This document shows positions 48,331-58,989 of a stretch of 64,000 nt of DNA, in pieces. The notes below the pieces were generated by a model. That model made no database searches. It saw nothing but the letters and a program-made list of their open reading frames with translations, and was not told the origin of the DNA. The stretch lies in assembly GCA_023525715.1 (NCBI GenBank), contig CM042015.1, forward strand, positions 87,109,750 through 87,173,749. Direction: 5' to 3'. This DNA comes from Cichorium intybus (taxonomy: Eukaryota; Streptophyta; Magnoliopsida; Asterales; Asteraceae). The position numbers were made by a program, and so were the translations under genes. Each line of letters begins with the position of its first letter. Position 1 is the first letter of the stretch.

Positions 48331-49866
48331 TCTGTAAACTGTCAAATTTCGTCCCCAAATCTGTTTCAATCTGTAACAGGCCAATCAATACATATCATAT
48401 ATGATATAAGTGAGATTACTCACCTGGATACTCGCTGCGTTTAGTTCCGGTTGTTTGTTGTCTTTGTATACACTACAACCGTTCGTCCCGTACCTATATA
48501 TTCATTTATATACCAAATGATCATAGGTTAATTATCATTTTAGTTGACTCTACTACACAAGAGTCCTATACAATACAATTGGGGACCATTTTTAAGCATT
48601 TCCAACCAATAACCATCGTTATAAAAATTTAATACACTTCCCGAAATACGCGTATTCTACTACAGTACTTTCGGGAGGTCATATTCTCATTTTAATAATT
48701 TTCCATGAAGTTTCATACCATTTTAGACCTATGTTTAAAATTTCAGGTCAAACGGACAAGCCTAGCATCAAGTTCCAAAATTGAAATTGCCAAAAATCTT
48801 AACAGGAAGTTCAAGGAAAATGTTCCTCAATCTGTCGCGACCTCGAGTTGCGAGGACCATGATGGTCGCGTCGCGAAGGCTGCACCCTCGGGTCGCGACC
48901 CACCCTATGGTCAAGTCGCGAACGCTGAACAGCAAACCAGGAAGTTCCGATTTTATGCTACAAAATTCCATTTTCTCATATTAAGCCTTTAATACACGAC
49001 TTAATCAGTAGGGGTTTGTTCCATGACCAAAACCCTTCATTTACATCAAGTTTTAAACAATGGAATTGGTAATTCCAATCCATTTCAAGAATTTCCCGTT
49101 TTTAACAATTTTGGTCCAAAACCAAAATTATCAAGTTTTAATCACTTCTAATGATTTAGTTCAGCTATAATAACATCTAGAAGTCATTATTAACCATTAG
49201 AACCAGGTTAATCACAAGAACTCACAATCTAGGGTTCTTGACCAAAGTTGCTAATTTCAACAATAGCAACATACTTTCATATCTTTGAGTTATGTTCTAA
49301 ACTCTTAACATATTTGAGGCTTAAAATCATCAAACCTCTTAATTCATGACTGAAATTTCAGTCATCAAAGTCCTCCCATGAAGAACACACAAAAACTTAG
49401 GTTAGAACTCAAATTACTAACCTTAATTGCTTGGAAACTTCCAATTCCTAGCCATTAATCCAACTTCATGATTAAATCTTCATAGATTCTGCAGAAATCT
49501 TGCTCCAAAAAACCCTCCCGATCATCATCAATGTTCTGCACATTTGAGGGGAGTTTTCAACATTTTATATTTTCCAGATTTACATTTTTAGTCCCTAAGT
49601 TCATTTTCTTGAACTTTTGGCACTATAATCAAATTTTTATCCCAATAAACTTTCTTTTCTTATATTTTTGCCACAAGCAAACAATATTTTTACATATTTG
49701 GTCCTTCACACGATCAAATGACCAAATTACCACTTTTATGGTAAATTGACCAAATTACCCTTTTTCTAGTATTAACTTTCTAATACTTAGAACACCATAT
49801 TAAATCATAAATACAGTATGATTAACATATTAATACTTAACAAAAGTATCGTGGTGTTACACCTGA

Positions 49867-50370
49867 GGTCACAACAGATGAGCAGAGATCGTTAGTCGCG
49901 CTCCGGGAGGAGGTCCCGGGAGAGCACTCCGATGATCGAGTCAGTGAAGTATCCGAGAGTAATGCAGGATAATGCTTAATGAAAGGGCTGCCTATTGGAC
50001 TTGAGTTTACCTGAAGGCTTGATGGCCTTTTATACCTGAAGTTGGACTCGCTTTCGGGGACAAAGGTGTTAGCCCGGCAGCGCGTCCGAGTGATCATTGG
50101 GTGATCCTCTGGAACACGATCTGGATGCAGAGGGCACACAAATAGTGGGCCGTGCACACCTTTTGTCGCCTACATGTGTCAGGGCGATCACAGGTTGTCA
50201 TGTGTAAGATGCCGCAAGGCGCTGTTCCTTGTTGCAGGCGTCTTGCAGCGAGTCAGCGCTGCGGGGTAGCGGATCAGCACTGCCCCACCGAGAGGGCGTG
50301 CTAGTTTATTCATGCTCTTTGTGGCTGTTTCGAGTCGCTATGGCTCTATCGGGCCGTATCCTTACGATAC
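49867..50370 (-). mobile_element. GC-richer relic, probably a further LTR
   Basis: GC content is higher than in the surroundings, with ggaggaggtcccgggag and gtcagcgctgcggggtagcg phrases. On the - strand there is a good TATA box, CAGGTATAAAAGGCC, near 50035-50021. It continues left of the solo LTR at about 44970-45036 across the CCTGA duplication. Boundaries and family are unknown. Confidence 0.35.
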
Positions 50371-51175
50371 GTTATCACACACCAAATATGACCATTATAT
50401 ATTGAATCATTATTTTACATGACATTTTATATCATTTTACAATTCCAACCAAGTTATTAGTTAGTTTTAATCGGGCCATGATTTTTTATAATTAAGGTAG
50501 CCAAGAAGCCACTACATTTTTAGTTATATTGTCAAATATAATCTTAATATTAATTGGTTTATATATCATAAAAGTTTTTTTCATAAACTTTATTAATATA
50601 CAATTCTTAACAAATCCAAAGTATAAATGTAGATATACAACAACGCAGGGGTATAAATAACGCTTGATCTCAATAAAATTTCGAGATTTTGATAAATGCG
50701 GATCGTACCATAATTCAGCTGCAAGTGTTGTACCTCATCGAATGCTACCTTCTGCATTGCATGTCGATACTGTCTCCCATAACGTTATCATTGTAATATC
50801 ATGCAATTCTCATCTCAATAAAATATATTTGACCAAACTAATAATTTAGTAGACACTTATTAATGTATTTCTAAAAAATATTATTTAATATTAGCAGATA
50901 ACATGACAAATTAAGGCAAATTTCATTCATTCATACCACGAAACTAAAAACTTATGTATATTACTTGTAATCGATATGTTTCTCGAGAATGCAACTACAA
51001 ACGAAAGAAAATACATGTTTTGAACCTAAGATGAGTCGGATATTAGTTAGGTCAAATATCGCGTACTGCTAATTAATATATATTTCCATGATTGCCATAT
51101 ACGATATTATTGACAATAATGTTATTAAAGTTAGATAATCTTCTAATTAACATGCCACCGATCGCCGCCTATTTA
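50371..51175. other. Intergenic, 3' side of the glutaredoxin gene
   Basis: AT-rich; the glutaredoxin 3' UTR should lie at its right end. No other structure supported. Confidence 0.5.
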
Positions 51176-51179
51176 TGGT

Positions 51180-51593
51180 TTAAAGCCAAAGAGCACCGGC
51201 GTCCTTGAGAAGAGGAACAAGGGTGCCATTGATATGGCAAGCAATGAGCGTTTCAATTCCTCCAAGAAACTTCCCACCGACAAAGATGGCCGGAATCGGC
51301 TGCTGCTGGTCGTTACCCGCCGCAAGGCGGTAGAGTAATGCATGGATTTCCAGCCCCGCCGTCTCTCTATCCAGTTCCACCACCGTAGGACCGACGCCAA
51401 GGCCAAGAAGAAGCTGCTTCGCTACATGCCCCATGCAGCAGCCGCTCACCGAAAACAGCACCACCGCGTTACCATTAGCCAGCTGGTGCACCCTCTCGTA
51501 AACCGTCTCCATCTTCGAGGCCGCTGAGACTGTGGCAACTCCGGTGGTTCTTTCCATTACAACACTTGATGATTGTGGGTTCGTCACCTTCAT
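51180..51593 (-). CDS. CC-type (ROXY) glutaredoxin
   Basis: Plant-specific class III glutaredoxin, a small protein acting mainly in the nucleus with TGA bZIP factors in stress, hormone and development signalling. Single exon, 137 residues. The glutaredoxin fold starts near residue 29 (METVYERVHQLANGNAVVLF). The active site is CCMG at residues 52-55 within SGCCMGHVAKQLLLGLGV. The IPAIFVGGKFLGG segment carries the cis-Pro and GG glutathione-binding parts. The C-terminus is ALWL, the motif that in ROXY proteins mediates TGA-factor and TOPLESS interaction. The overall pattern is closest to GRXC9/ROXY19-like proteins as I remember them. Start at 51593 gives the longest frame; Met13 or Met28 are alternatives. 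No introns or disruptions. Confidence 0.93.
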   Translation of the reverse strand: MKVTNPQSSSVVMERTTGVATVSAASKMETVYERVHQLANGNAVVLFSVSGCCMGHVAKQLLLGLGVGPTVVELDRETAGLEIHALLYRLAAGNDQQQPIPAIFVGGKFLGGIETLIACHINGTLVPLLKDAGALWL

Positions 51594-51616
51594 TTCACCT
51601 TCAAATAGTTCAGTTT

Positions 51617-51655
<39 letters not shown>

Positions 51656-51672
51656 TGTGTGTGTGTGTGTTT
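51617..51672. repeat. (GA)n-(GT)n microsatellite upstream of the glutaredoxin
   Basis: A GA run (about 51617-51653) passes directly into GT (to about 51672). In the gene's sense it is (AC)n-(CT)n lying in the 5' leader, about 24 bp before the start codon. Confidence 0.9.
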
Positions 51673-51710
51673 GTTTTGGGTTGGAATTGAATGGCGTTTG
51701 TAGCGTTTGG

Positions 51711-51720
51711 ATTTATAGGG
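51711..51720 (-). promoter_or_regulatory. TATA box of the glutaredoxin gene
   Basis: - strand CCCTATAAAT, about 118 bp upstream of the start codon and just beyond the microsatellite. A transcription start about 30 bp further down would place the CT tract in the leader. Confidence 0.65.
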
Positions 51721-51729
51721 TTTTTTCTG

Positions 51730-52380
51730 TAGAGAGAGAAAGGGGGAGAGGGAGAGAGAGAGTATTGACCGTTGGAAGATGCATTCTGTTTATATTAACA
51801 GCTTTAAAAGCATGCTTATTCCAGGAGAACATATACACACAACTAACTAATTCTGTAACAGTAGGGTTTTGTCATTCAATTGCTACTAGCATGGCAGACT
51901 TAGAATGTACAACTTCTTATGGAGGAGGTACAAGTACAGCATATGATGCTGAACGTACAACGAACTGTTTGATCAAAAACAGAAATTTGTGGGTAATAGA
52001 AGTCTCTTGTTAGTCAAACATCGCTTTGTGACTGCACTTCCACACAAAAAGTAAAGGTTGATTTGAAAATGAGAGCCTAACGTGCGGCAAATGTGTGGAA
52101 TACAAAATTGATGTGGCGAATGTATGAAATACAAAACTAGTGTGGCAAGTATGTGAAATACAAAGCTAGTGCGACAAATGTGTAGAGTACAAAACTAGTA
52201 TCTTCATACATACATATAACATTAGCAATTTCAAAATCACCTCATTATTTTGAATTTATAAGAATACAAAACAGGTGAGACTGTGATATAATAATACAAA
52301 TTAGGTGGTGTAGGATGCTTATATTTTATAAAACGAGTTTGATATTAAATACAACAAATAGTTGTCTCGTTAAGGGCAGA
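51730..52380. other. Intergenic upstream of the glutaredoxin
   Basis: No gene supported. 52080-52200 has a short direct repeat (gtgtggcaaatgtgtg-like, four loose copies ending in aaaactagt). Confidence 0.4.
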
Positions 52381-53460
52381 GCCCCTTGTGGTGGTTTCGT
52401 TGACCGATCAATTTCCTTTTAGTTTGGAATGAACTGATGCTCACATTGGTGAGTTCTAGGCTGATTTTGGTTAGCTCAAAGAGTCTGCTCAAAATGACAT
52501 ATTAGTTTTGTCAGCTTGGGCCGACTTCGGTCAGCATCATTCTGGGCTGATTTTGGTTAGTTTGAGGCTGATTTGGGTTAGCTTAAAGAGTCACCTTAAT
52601 GTCATAACGAATATGTCGTGACTGTATTGACTAATAAGAGGAAGACGATGTCACTCAGTAGCTTGTCATTAAGATCAAAGGGGTAGTACATGCATATATG
52701 GCATTATTGTTTATGTCTCCTAACCCAGTCATAATTACTAGAGGACTTGAATGTAAAAAGGACCGTATTAGGTTAAATGAGGCCTATTGTTGCCTGTATA
52801 AAGAGCACATAACACGGAAAAAGTAGTTCGCATACTTATGTGGGAAAGCTGGTTTTGAGGTTTATAGGGAACCTAGGACGCCACATCATAAATGATGGTC
52901 CCAAACTCTAAGTTCATGAGTGATATCAAAGTTACGTTCATGCGGCTCTGACACGCTTGGATATACATGCATACTTTTTGGGGGTCGTAAGGGCGGGCTA
53001 GTGGGTGAGTTACCCAAGGGGAAAGAGACTTGTGTAACCATACAGTTTGTTGATCATTAGATTGATTTGAATAATATAATAGTAAAGAGGTGTGTAGATC
53101 TTTAGACCGAGTGGGCTTTCTAGCATGATAGCCAGTAAGGTGCGCAGATCCCTAAATCGAGTTGTTCTCCAACATGATGGCTATTGTATATTGATCCTAG
53201 GAGCATAGAGTTATTCTATAACTAGTACATGTTGCATTTTGGCTATGAATTATAGAATGTCATAACATGGATATGTCGTGACTGTGTTGACTAATAATAG
53301 GAAAAGATGTAATAGCTAAATGGCTTGACTTTGAAGGGGATCATAATATTTTAGATACAAATGGTAGGAGCTACAGGCGTCTCCTGAACGATGGCCAGAA
53401 AAACACTTGACATGCACATGTAGGAAAGATACCGGGCATGGAGTGGTGTTATCTTAATCA
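52381..53460 (-). mobile_element. Non-coding 3' part of a Gypsy relic
   Basis: Lies downstream, in the - sense, of the integrase remnant. A phrase (atgtcgtgactgt, ttgactaat) occurs twice in direct orientation, at about 52613 and 53272. 52440-52600 repeats ggctgattttggttagct. Possibly the 3' untranslated region or LTR; ends not found. Confidence 0.4.
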
Positions 53461-53463
53461 TTT

Positions 53464-54729
53464 CTATGGAATTTCTTTAGCACGTCGTTTGAGATTTTGG
53501 ATGTTCCATGTGCGAGGGATGGGCCTTTCTTCTAGGGTTTCTAGAACGTAAGAGCCTTTTTTACGGGCCTCAACTACCTTGTAGGGGCCTTCCCACGTGG
53601 GTAGGTTCCACATGGTTTGGTTATTTTTCGTAGGACCAAGTCTCACACCTTGAAAGCCTGACCCTTAACCCTTTGGTTGTAGTAGCGTTTGGTGTTTGCC
53701 TTATATGTCACTTTCCTGAGTCTGACTATTTCCCGCTTCTCTTTGATTAATTCTAAGTTTAGGCGAAGGTCATGGTTGTTTTGGGTTTCATCAAAGAGTG
53801 TAGTTCTTGGAGTTCCGACTAGCAGTTCTAGTGAGAGTACATATTCGGTTCAGTAAGCTAGACTGAAAGGGGTTTCTTGAGTGCCAATGCATGGTGTTGT
53901 CCGGTAAAAAGCTATAGGGAGTTCATCAACCCAACATATTGTTGCTTTTCCCAATCGCTTTTTTGATTCATGTGATCAACGTACTGTTGGAAACTTCCAT
54001 CTGGTCATTTGCCTGGGGGTGTGCCACTTACGTTAAACGTTGCCAGATTGACCGTTCTGCACACCAACTTTTGAAAGCATCTTCGGCGAACTGCAGACTA
54101 TTGTCGCTTATCATAGTCCTTGGGGTTTCGAATATCGTAAGGATGTTTTTTTTCACATAAACTTGATCATGTTCTTTCCTGTTATCAAGGCGACTAATTC
54201 GGCCTCGATCCATTTCCTAAAGTAGTCCACGACTGCAATTAAGAACTTTACCCGTCTTGGGCTTCGGGGAAGGGTCCTACATTGTCTATGCCCCACTGGT
54301 GGAAAGCCTATGGGCTAAATATTCTTGATAACAGTTTGGCTGGTAGGTGTTGGATGGGTGCATATGTCTGGCATGCACACACTTTTGGGTGAGTTCCACT
54401 GCACCTTTGTATGTGTCCAACCAATACACACCCATCTGAAGTACTTTCTCAACTAATGTTCTCTCCCCTTCATAGGCGCCTACATCGCCTTCATGGGTTC
54501 CTTTTAGCATAGCGTCGCCTTCTTCTTTGGTAACACATTTGAACCAGTGAGTCAACTAACTTTTCCTATACAGCGTACCATTGCAAACCATATACTAAGG
54601 TGCTTTAATCTTTATCTTTCTTACTTCAGTACTATCGCCTGGCAGGATCCCATGTAGAATGTAATCGAAGTTTAGGGTCATCCAACTTTCTGCCGCCGTG
54701 CCCAGGGTGGCTACTTCTTTGTCGTCTAT
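53464..54729 (-). pseudogene. Ty3/Gypsy RNase H-integrase relic
   Basis: In the - direction: a piece with DYILHGILPGD (about 54680) and the H2C2 zinc-binding region (frame 54555-54286, HEGDVGAYEGERTLVEKVLQ, MGVYWLDTYKG, QKCVHARH). Then the integrase core (54213-54028, PRTMISDNSLQFAEDAFKSW; the second catalytic Asp is in SDN). Finally the C-terminal region (53646-53464, TWEGPYKVVEARKKGSYVLE, RPIPRTWNIQNLK). Several stops and frameshifts separate these. The WEGPYxVxEAxxxGSYxL ending is typical of the Tat lineage. It is cut at 54730 by the following LTR. Confidence 0.8.
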
Positions 54730-56750
54730 TGTAACGCCCGAAAATCGGCACCGAATATACACACATTTTTTTAAACATAAATACCAAATATGTATACCCG
54801 GAATTCACAAGTAGATATCTTCACGACCGATCCTACGATCAGAGCCGGGCGCTACAATCTTCTAACCTGCACACACACGATACACACACACACATAAGCT
54901 ACAAGGCTTAGTGAGCAACAATGCAGTAGCATAGAATAAACTCATTCACAACATAACACATCACCCAACTCGTAGGTACAACAAATCCATATAGCAGCTG
55001 ATACGTACTCGTTAATATATGCATATTGAACCAACCATACTCACTCTCAATGACTACAAGATACTCATTATGTAGTCACACAGGTGTCCACCGACACATA
55101 AGTCAACTCAATGAATAATCAATGTGTATCACACGAAAACACAAAGCATACACATGATCTTAACTCTGTATCACCACACGGTACTCCGTTACACCCACTC
55201 TCAACACAGAGCCATCTACTCTACGACCCCTACGGTCGTATGCCACAAAGGCTTCGTATCTGTCCCCTCCTCGACCCCTGTCTCGAGCCATAGAGGCTTA
55301 CCGTACCCCCACTCTTTTGTAAGAACAACCAGCCACAGAGGCCCTCACAACCCCAACCACAAGTTACTCGTTGTGTGGTCACACATATGTGTCCCGACAT
55401 CTCTATCACAAATATCTCATTATGTGACAACTCCAAGCCACAAAGGCTTAGTACCAGTCATACAAATGTCCATGTCACTCATAATCACATACATCTCTAT
55501 ACCCTGGCACATGATCACCAAATACCCATTATGTAACCATTCAGCTTACCTTATATGGCATACAATGTACTCGTTATGCATCCACTTGACTCTAGACTAT
55601 TAGCTCGTATATAACTACGAAGTTCACATCTAGCAACATGTCACCTCTATAGTTATTGCTCATACTCTTTACCACCAAACCACATTGTACTCGTTATATG
55701 ATTATAACTACATTCACTTTGTAACTGCTAGGTACTATTATCACTCTTATATTTATCACACATATCTAGGATTCACTATTCCTACACTATATTTATACAC
55801 TTCACCACTGATACTTGTACACATGATTGCAAGATACCTATATTGTGACCATTCAGTTTACACACTCACTATTACACCGTAATTCATACACACCTGTCAA
55901 ACAACAAGCATAATATGCACTCAACATCATACTTTATATGTATATGTCTCACCATATACACTTGTTATATACACACTTGCCACATGGTTGCTAAGTACTC
56001 GCTAAGCAAACCACTAGTATCCCAACTATACATAATCGCAAGGCAGTCATTATGCGATATGTAAGCCTTATATTAAGTGGACACAAGGTTCTTGTCTCGA
56101 TACCACTTACTACATATTATTACCACAAATCCCTTAACACACGTAATCACAATAGACCCCTTATATGACTACTTAATTGCACACAATCTAACACACTATA
56201 AACCGTTATTCACATATCATCAAAAATCAAGCACACACACCATGTTACAGTTAACATGCTAAGTAGAGTTACTTACCTTGCTAAAGACGCAGTATGATTT
56301 CCTCGTTCCAAGCTCGTTTCCTCGTTTCCCCAAAACCTCAACCACTCCAAGATGCAAGGTCTCTCTATCTTTGCTTCAAATTCTTGAATTCTAGGCTTTC
56401 AATTGGATCTCCAGGTGTTCCAGAGGTTTTCTAGGGTTTTTGGGCGGAATTCTCACGAGTTAATTCCCCCAAATGAACTAAAAAATCAACTTTATCACTT
56501 TTATGTCGCTCAACAGATAGTGCCGCTATCACATAAAGATAGTGTCGCTATCCCTTAGATATCATCGCTATCAACTCAGCTTGAGAATTTTCCCCACGCA
56601 GCTTGACATTCTCTACTCAGCTCGACACCAAATAGAAACCTACTTCCAGATAGCGTAGCTAACTCCCATATATAGTGTCACTATCTACGTTGCACCTGAC
56701 TTTCAGCTCAGTTTTCCCTGCTTCTCAAAAGTATTTCCAACCATACCTCA
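54730..56750 (-). mobile_element. LTR of another Gypsy-type family
   Basis: Its + strand left end TGTAACGCCCGAAAATCGG abuts the pol relic. In the - sense the order is a palindrome array (56690-56510), donor-like CAAG|GTAAGTAAC (56280-56272), a long region (55900-55000) with many tactc(g/a)ttatg phrases, and the stem-loop TAAGCCTTGTAGCTTA (54910-54895). The far end (about 56750) is approximate because no TG terminus or target duplication was seen. Confidence 0.6.
56512..56690. repeat. Palindrome array (gatagtgtcgctatc type)
   Basis: Five inverted-repeat units: gatagtgccgctatc, gatagtgtcgctatc, gatatcatcgctatc, gatagcgtagcta and atagtgtcactat. They are related to the array at 35848-35990. Confidence 0.75.
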
Positions 56751-57519
56751 ACCCGGTTTTCAGCACTCACTTCCATTTAACAAAATTCTCAACTAACTTA
56801 CATATTTAACAATTTCAATCATATCATGATTAAAATATAAACACTTACCAATTTTTGGCTATTTTTTTGGCAAAACTTAAGGGGTTTAGGCTAAATTTGT
56901 ATTTTTCGCTACTTTTTTATGATTTAACTATTAACTTATAAAAAGGAAGTTATATTTAAGTTGCTAGCCGATTATAGTAAATATATCACTATGATATTTA
57001 TACGACAACTACACATCCATATTTGTCTAAATATAGCATTGATGACATTCCACTAATGTTTATTTAGTGAATAACTAAATAAATACCCAATTCTATTAAA
57101 TATACACATCTATTTAAAGTTAAATTATTTTTATTTGTTCACAATGCATTATTTTCTGAAACAATTAGATAGAAGTGGTTACAAATAATTTGACTTTTGT
57201 TAATGGTGTATATAAAGTGTGAATTTAACAACACCATTATTTTCCTTATAATATTAAATCATTATTTTGTACGTCATTTATGTCATTTTATATTTCATAT
57301 CGAGCTTATAACTTATTTCTTTTTATGAAACATCATTTTTATCAATTAAGAGCATCTCAGATGGTAAGTTATATTAAATGGTTTTTATTATTTGAATAAT
57401 TTTCTACAACTCTTTTTTACTAATCAATTAGTAAAATTTAACATTCTAATCAATTTATAATATTTTTCCATTTTAATCCTTAACTTTAATAACATTTTAT
57501 TTTATACTAAGTTATAGTA
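56751..57519. other. AT-rich intergenic, no gene seen
   Basis: No coding or repeat structure that I can support. Confidence 0.45.
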
Positions 57520-57930
57520 AGAGTCTGTTTGTTTTTTTTTCCAAAACTACTTCTATACTTTTTTGTTTGTGGGCGGGTAGACATTCCGCAGATTGATTGT
57601 TTTCTCGTAAACCGCAGACCTAAGAAGGTCTGTGCGTCCTCTTCCACCAGAAGATTATGAAGATGAGTCTGAAGCACATAATAGTGCAGCGGATCGGGAA
57701 TATATGGCTCATTTACGTGATGAAATTGTTGAATATTTAATGCGAAACAGGAATGAATACTTTTAAAAAAATTGTTATTGTGGTTGTATGATTTATATCT
57801 TAGTGTTTCTTGAAGTAAATTATTTAAATTTCAATGTTGAAAAGCTTTTTAAGTTTTAAAAAAACCAGTTTATTAAAATTTCAATTTTAACAGTCTGCAT
57901 AATTTAAAAAAACAAACAGTCTTCTTTTTG
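57520..57930. mobile_element. MITE-like element with a Harbinger nuclease remnant
   Basis: The left gagtctgtttgtttttttt and right aaaaaaacaaacagtcttc are inverted copies. Between them, about 57630-57765 (+) reads LPPEDYEDESEAHNSAADRE-like sequence followed by YMAHLRDEIVEYLM and a stop, similar to the C-terminal tail of plant HARBI1-like nucleases. The catalytic region is absent. Confidence 0.45.
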
Positions 57931-58261
57931 CAGACTGCTGACATTTGGTCCATCTTTTTTCTGCAGATGTTCTACAGATGTGGTCATCAGACTGTAAACA
58001 TTTACCTCTTCATCAACAAACAATATATAAGACATTAAATGGTTCTTATTATTTATAAATTAGCTAATCTATTTAATAAAAAATACAACATACAAATTAA
58101 TATCTTCTATCTAAAATAAATCATTTAAAAGTAATCATCAATATTTTTAAAATCAAATATTCTATATATATATGAAATTATTATACAATTTTTGTTTATA
58201 CAAATATGACATATATATATATCTTAAAACCAATGATAACTTACACAAGAAAGTTCAAAAA

Positions 58262-58519
58262 TTATTTAAGATAGAATGGAGATGCCCTAGACCGTGTGAC
58301 ATATCCCATCCGTTTTGATCCGACTCCTAAAGCTGAGAAACAGCTGCCCAAAGAGAAACAGATATGCCGAAAGGGTAAAGAGTTTGATATGTTTCCCAGG
58401 GGCCTCAACTCGACCATACCCGACACGTCGCTGTCCACGCGCCGTCCCAACAGGAAGACCATGACACCACCGTCAGAACTGCAATCCCAACAGAAAAATT
58501 CGCATCCTCCCTCATCCAT
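58262..58519 (-). other. Unrecognised open frame next to a CT tract
   Basis: An 85-residue frame beginning MDEGGCEFFCWDCSSDGG whose ATG lies 7 bp downstream, in sense, of a (CT)n tract, the same arrangement as at the JAZ and glutaredoxin genes. The GC content of 58290-58680 is well above its AT-rich surroundings. No domain is recognised and no downstream exon was found. The open frame on the opposite strand (58296-58787) is also long, so which strand codes, if either, is unclear. Confidence 0.25.
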
Positions 58520-58524
58520 ATTTC

Positions 58525-58525
<1 letters not shown>

Positions 58526-58565
<40 letters not shown>
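58526..58565. repeat. (GA)n microsatellite
   Basis: About 20 GA repeats on the + strand. Confidence 0.9.
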
Positions 58566-58568
<3 letters not shown>

Positions 58569-58749
58569 TTACCTCACGTTGAATACGACTCTGAGTACGG
58601 AATCGTAAAAGGACTAAGAGGCGTGAGCACCGTACGGTCTGCGTTCAACGCCATCGAAACCAGAAACAACTGCACATCTCTGATCTTGTGTTTTTTATTT
58701 TTCTTGATAATACGAACAAAAGCCAAATGTAATTTTAAATTTCGGAACA

Positions 58750-58989
58750 GTGCTTCTTCTCTTCGTCCGTCCGTTTTCGAATGCTGATCTATCATCGACA
58801 TCAGTTTTGGTGATGAAGGCGAGGCCGACAAACCGACAGATCACCGTCTTCCACGCCGCCGATTCACAGTCGCAGTCTGATTGTCGTTTGCCTGAAAATG
58901 TTAAGCGGTTAAAGGGAATTGGCATCTTCTTTTTAGGTTTAACAAAAGCGTTTAATCCTTTAGATGCTTTTTCAGAATTAATTAAATAA
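58750..58989 (+). other. Unrecognised open frame, possible exon fragment
   Basis: From ATG 58816 it reads MKARPTNRQITVFHAADSQS and continues to KLKG-like and FNPLDAFSELIK before a stop at 58987. GC is higher than in the flanks. I do not recognise it; it may be part of a captured or truncated gene with the neighbouring frame at 58262-58519. Confidence 0.2.

Larger units (their letters stand above)
45042..49861 (-). mobile_element. Solo LTR of the Gypsy family of 5614-17330, carrying two nested insertions
   Basis: TGTAACACCCGG at 45042 to GTGTTACA at 49861, flanked by CCTGA on both sides (45037-45041 and 49862-49866). Removing the nested insertions leaves about 2.5 kb, close to the 2.7-kb LTR of the array, to which it is clearly homologous in order. 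No primer site or internal region adjoins, so it is a solo LTR formed by LTR-LTR recombination. In sense (-) it keeps donor-like AATTAAG|GTTAGTAAT (about 49422), a GC-rich cgcgacc block (48835-48935), CAG|GTGAGTAAT (48424) and the TGAGC stem-loop (45321-45306). Confidence 0.85.

Noticed and set aside
49837..50157. 106-residue - strand frame
   Set aside because: Spans an LTR end and a target duplication, so it cannot be an ancestral gene; no motif.
55124..55603. 159-residue + strand frame
   Set aside because: Lies in the non-coding LTR at 54730-56750, is antisense to it and consists of repeated tactcgttatg phrases.
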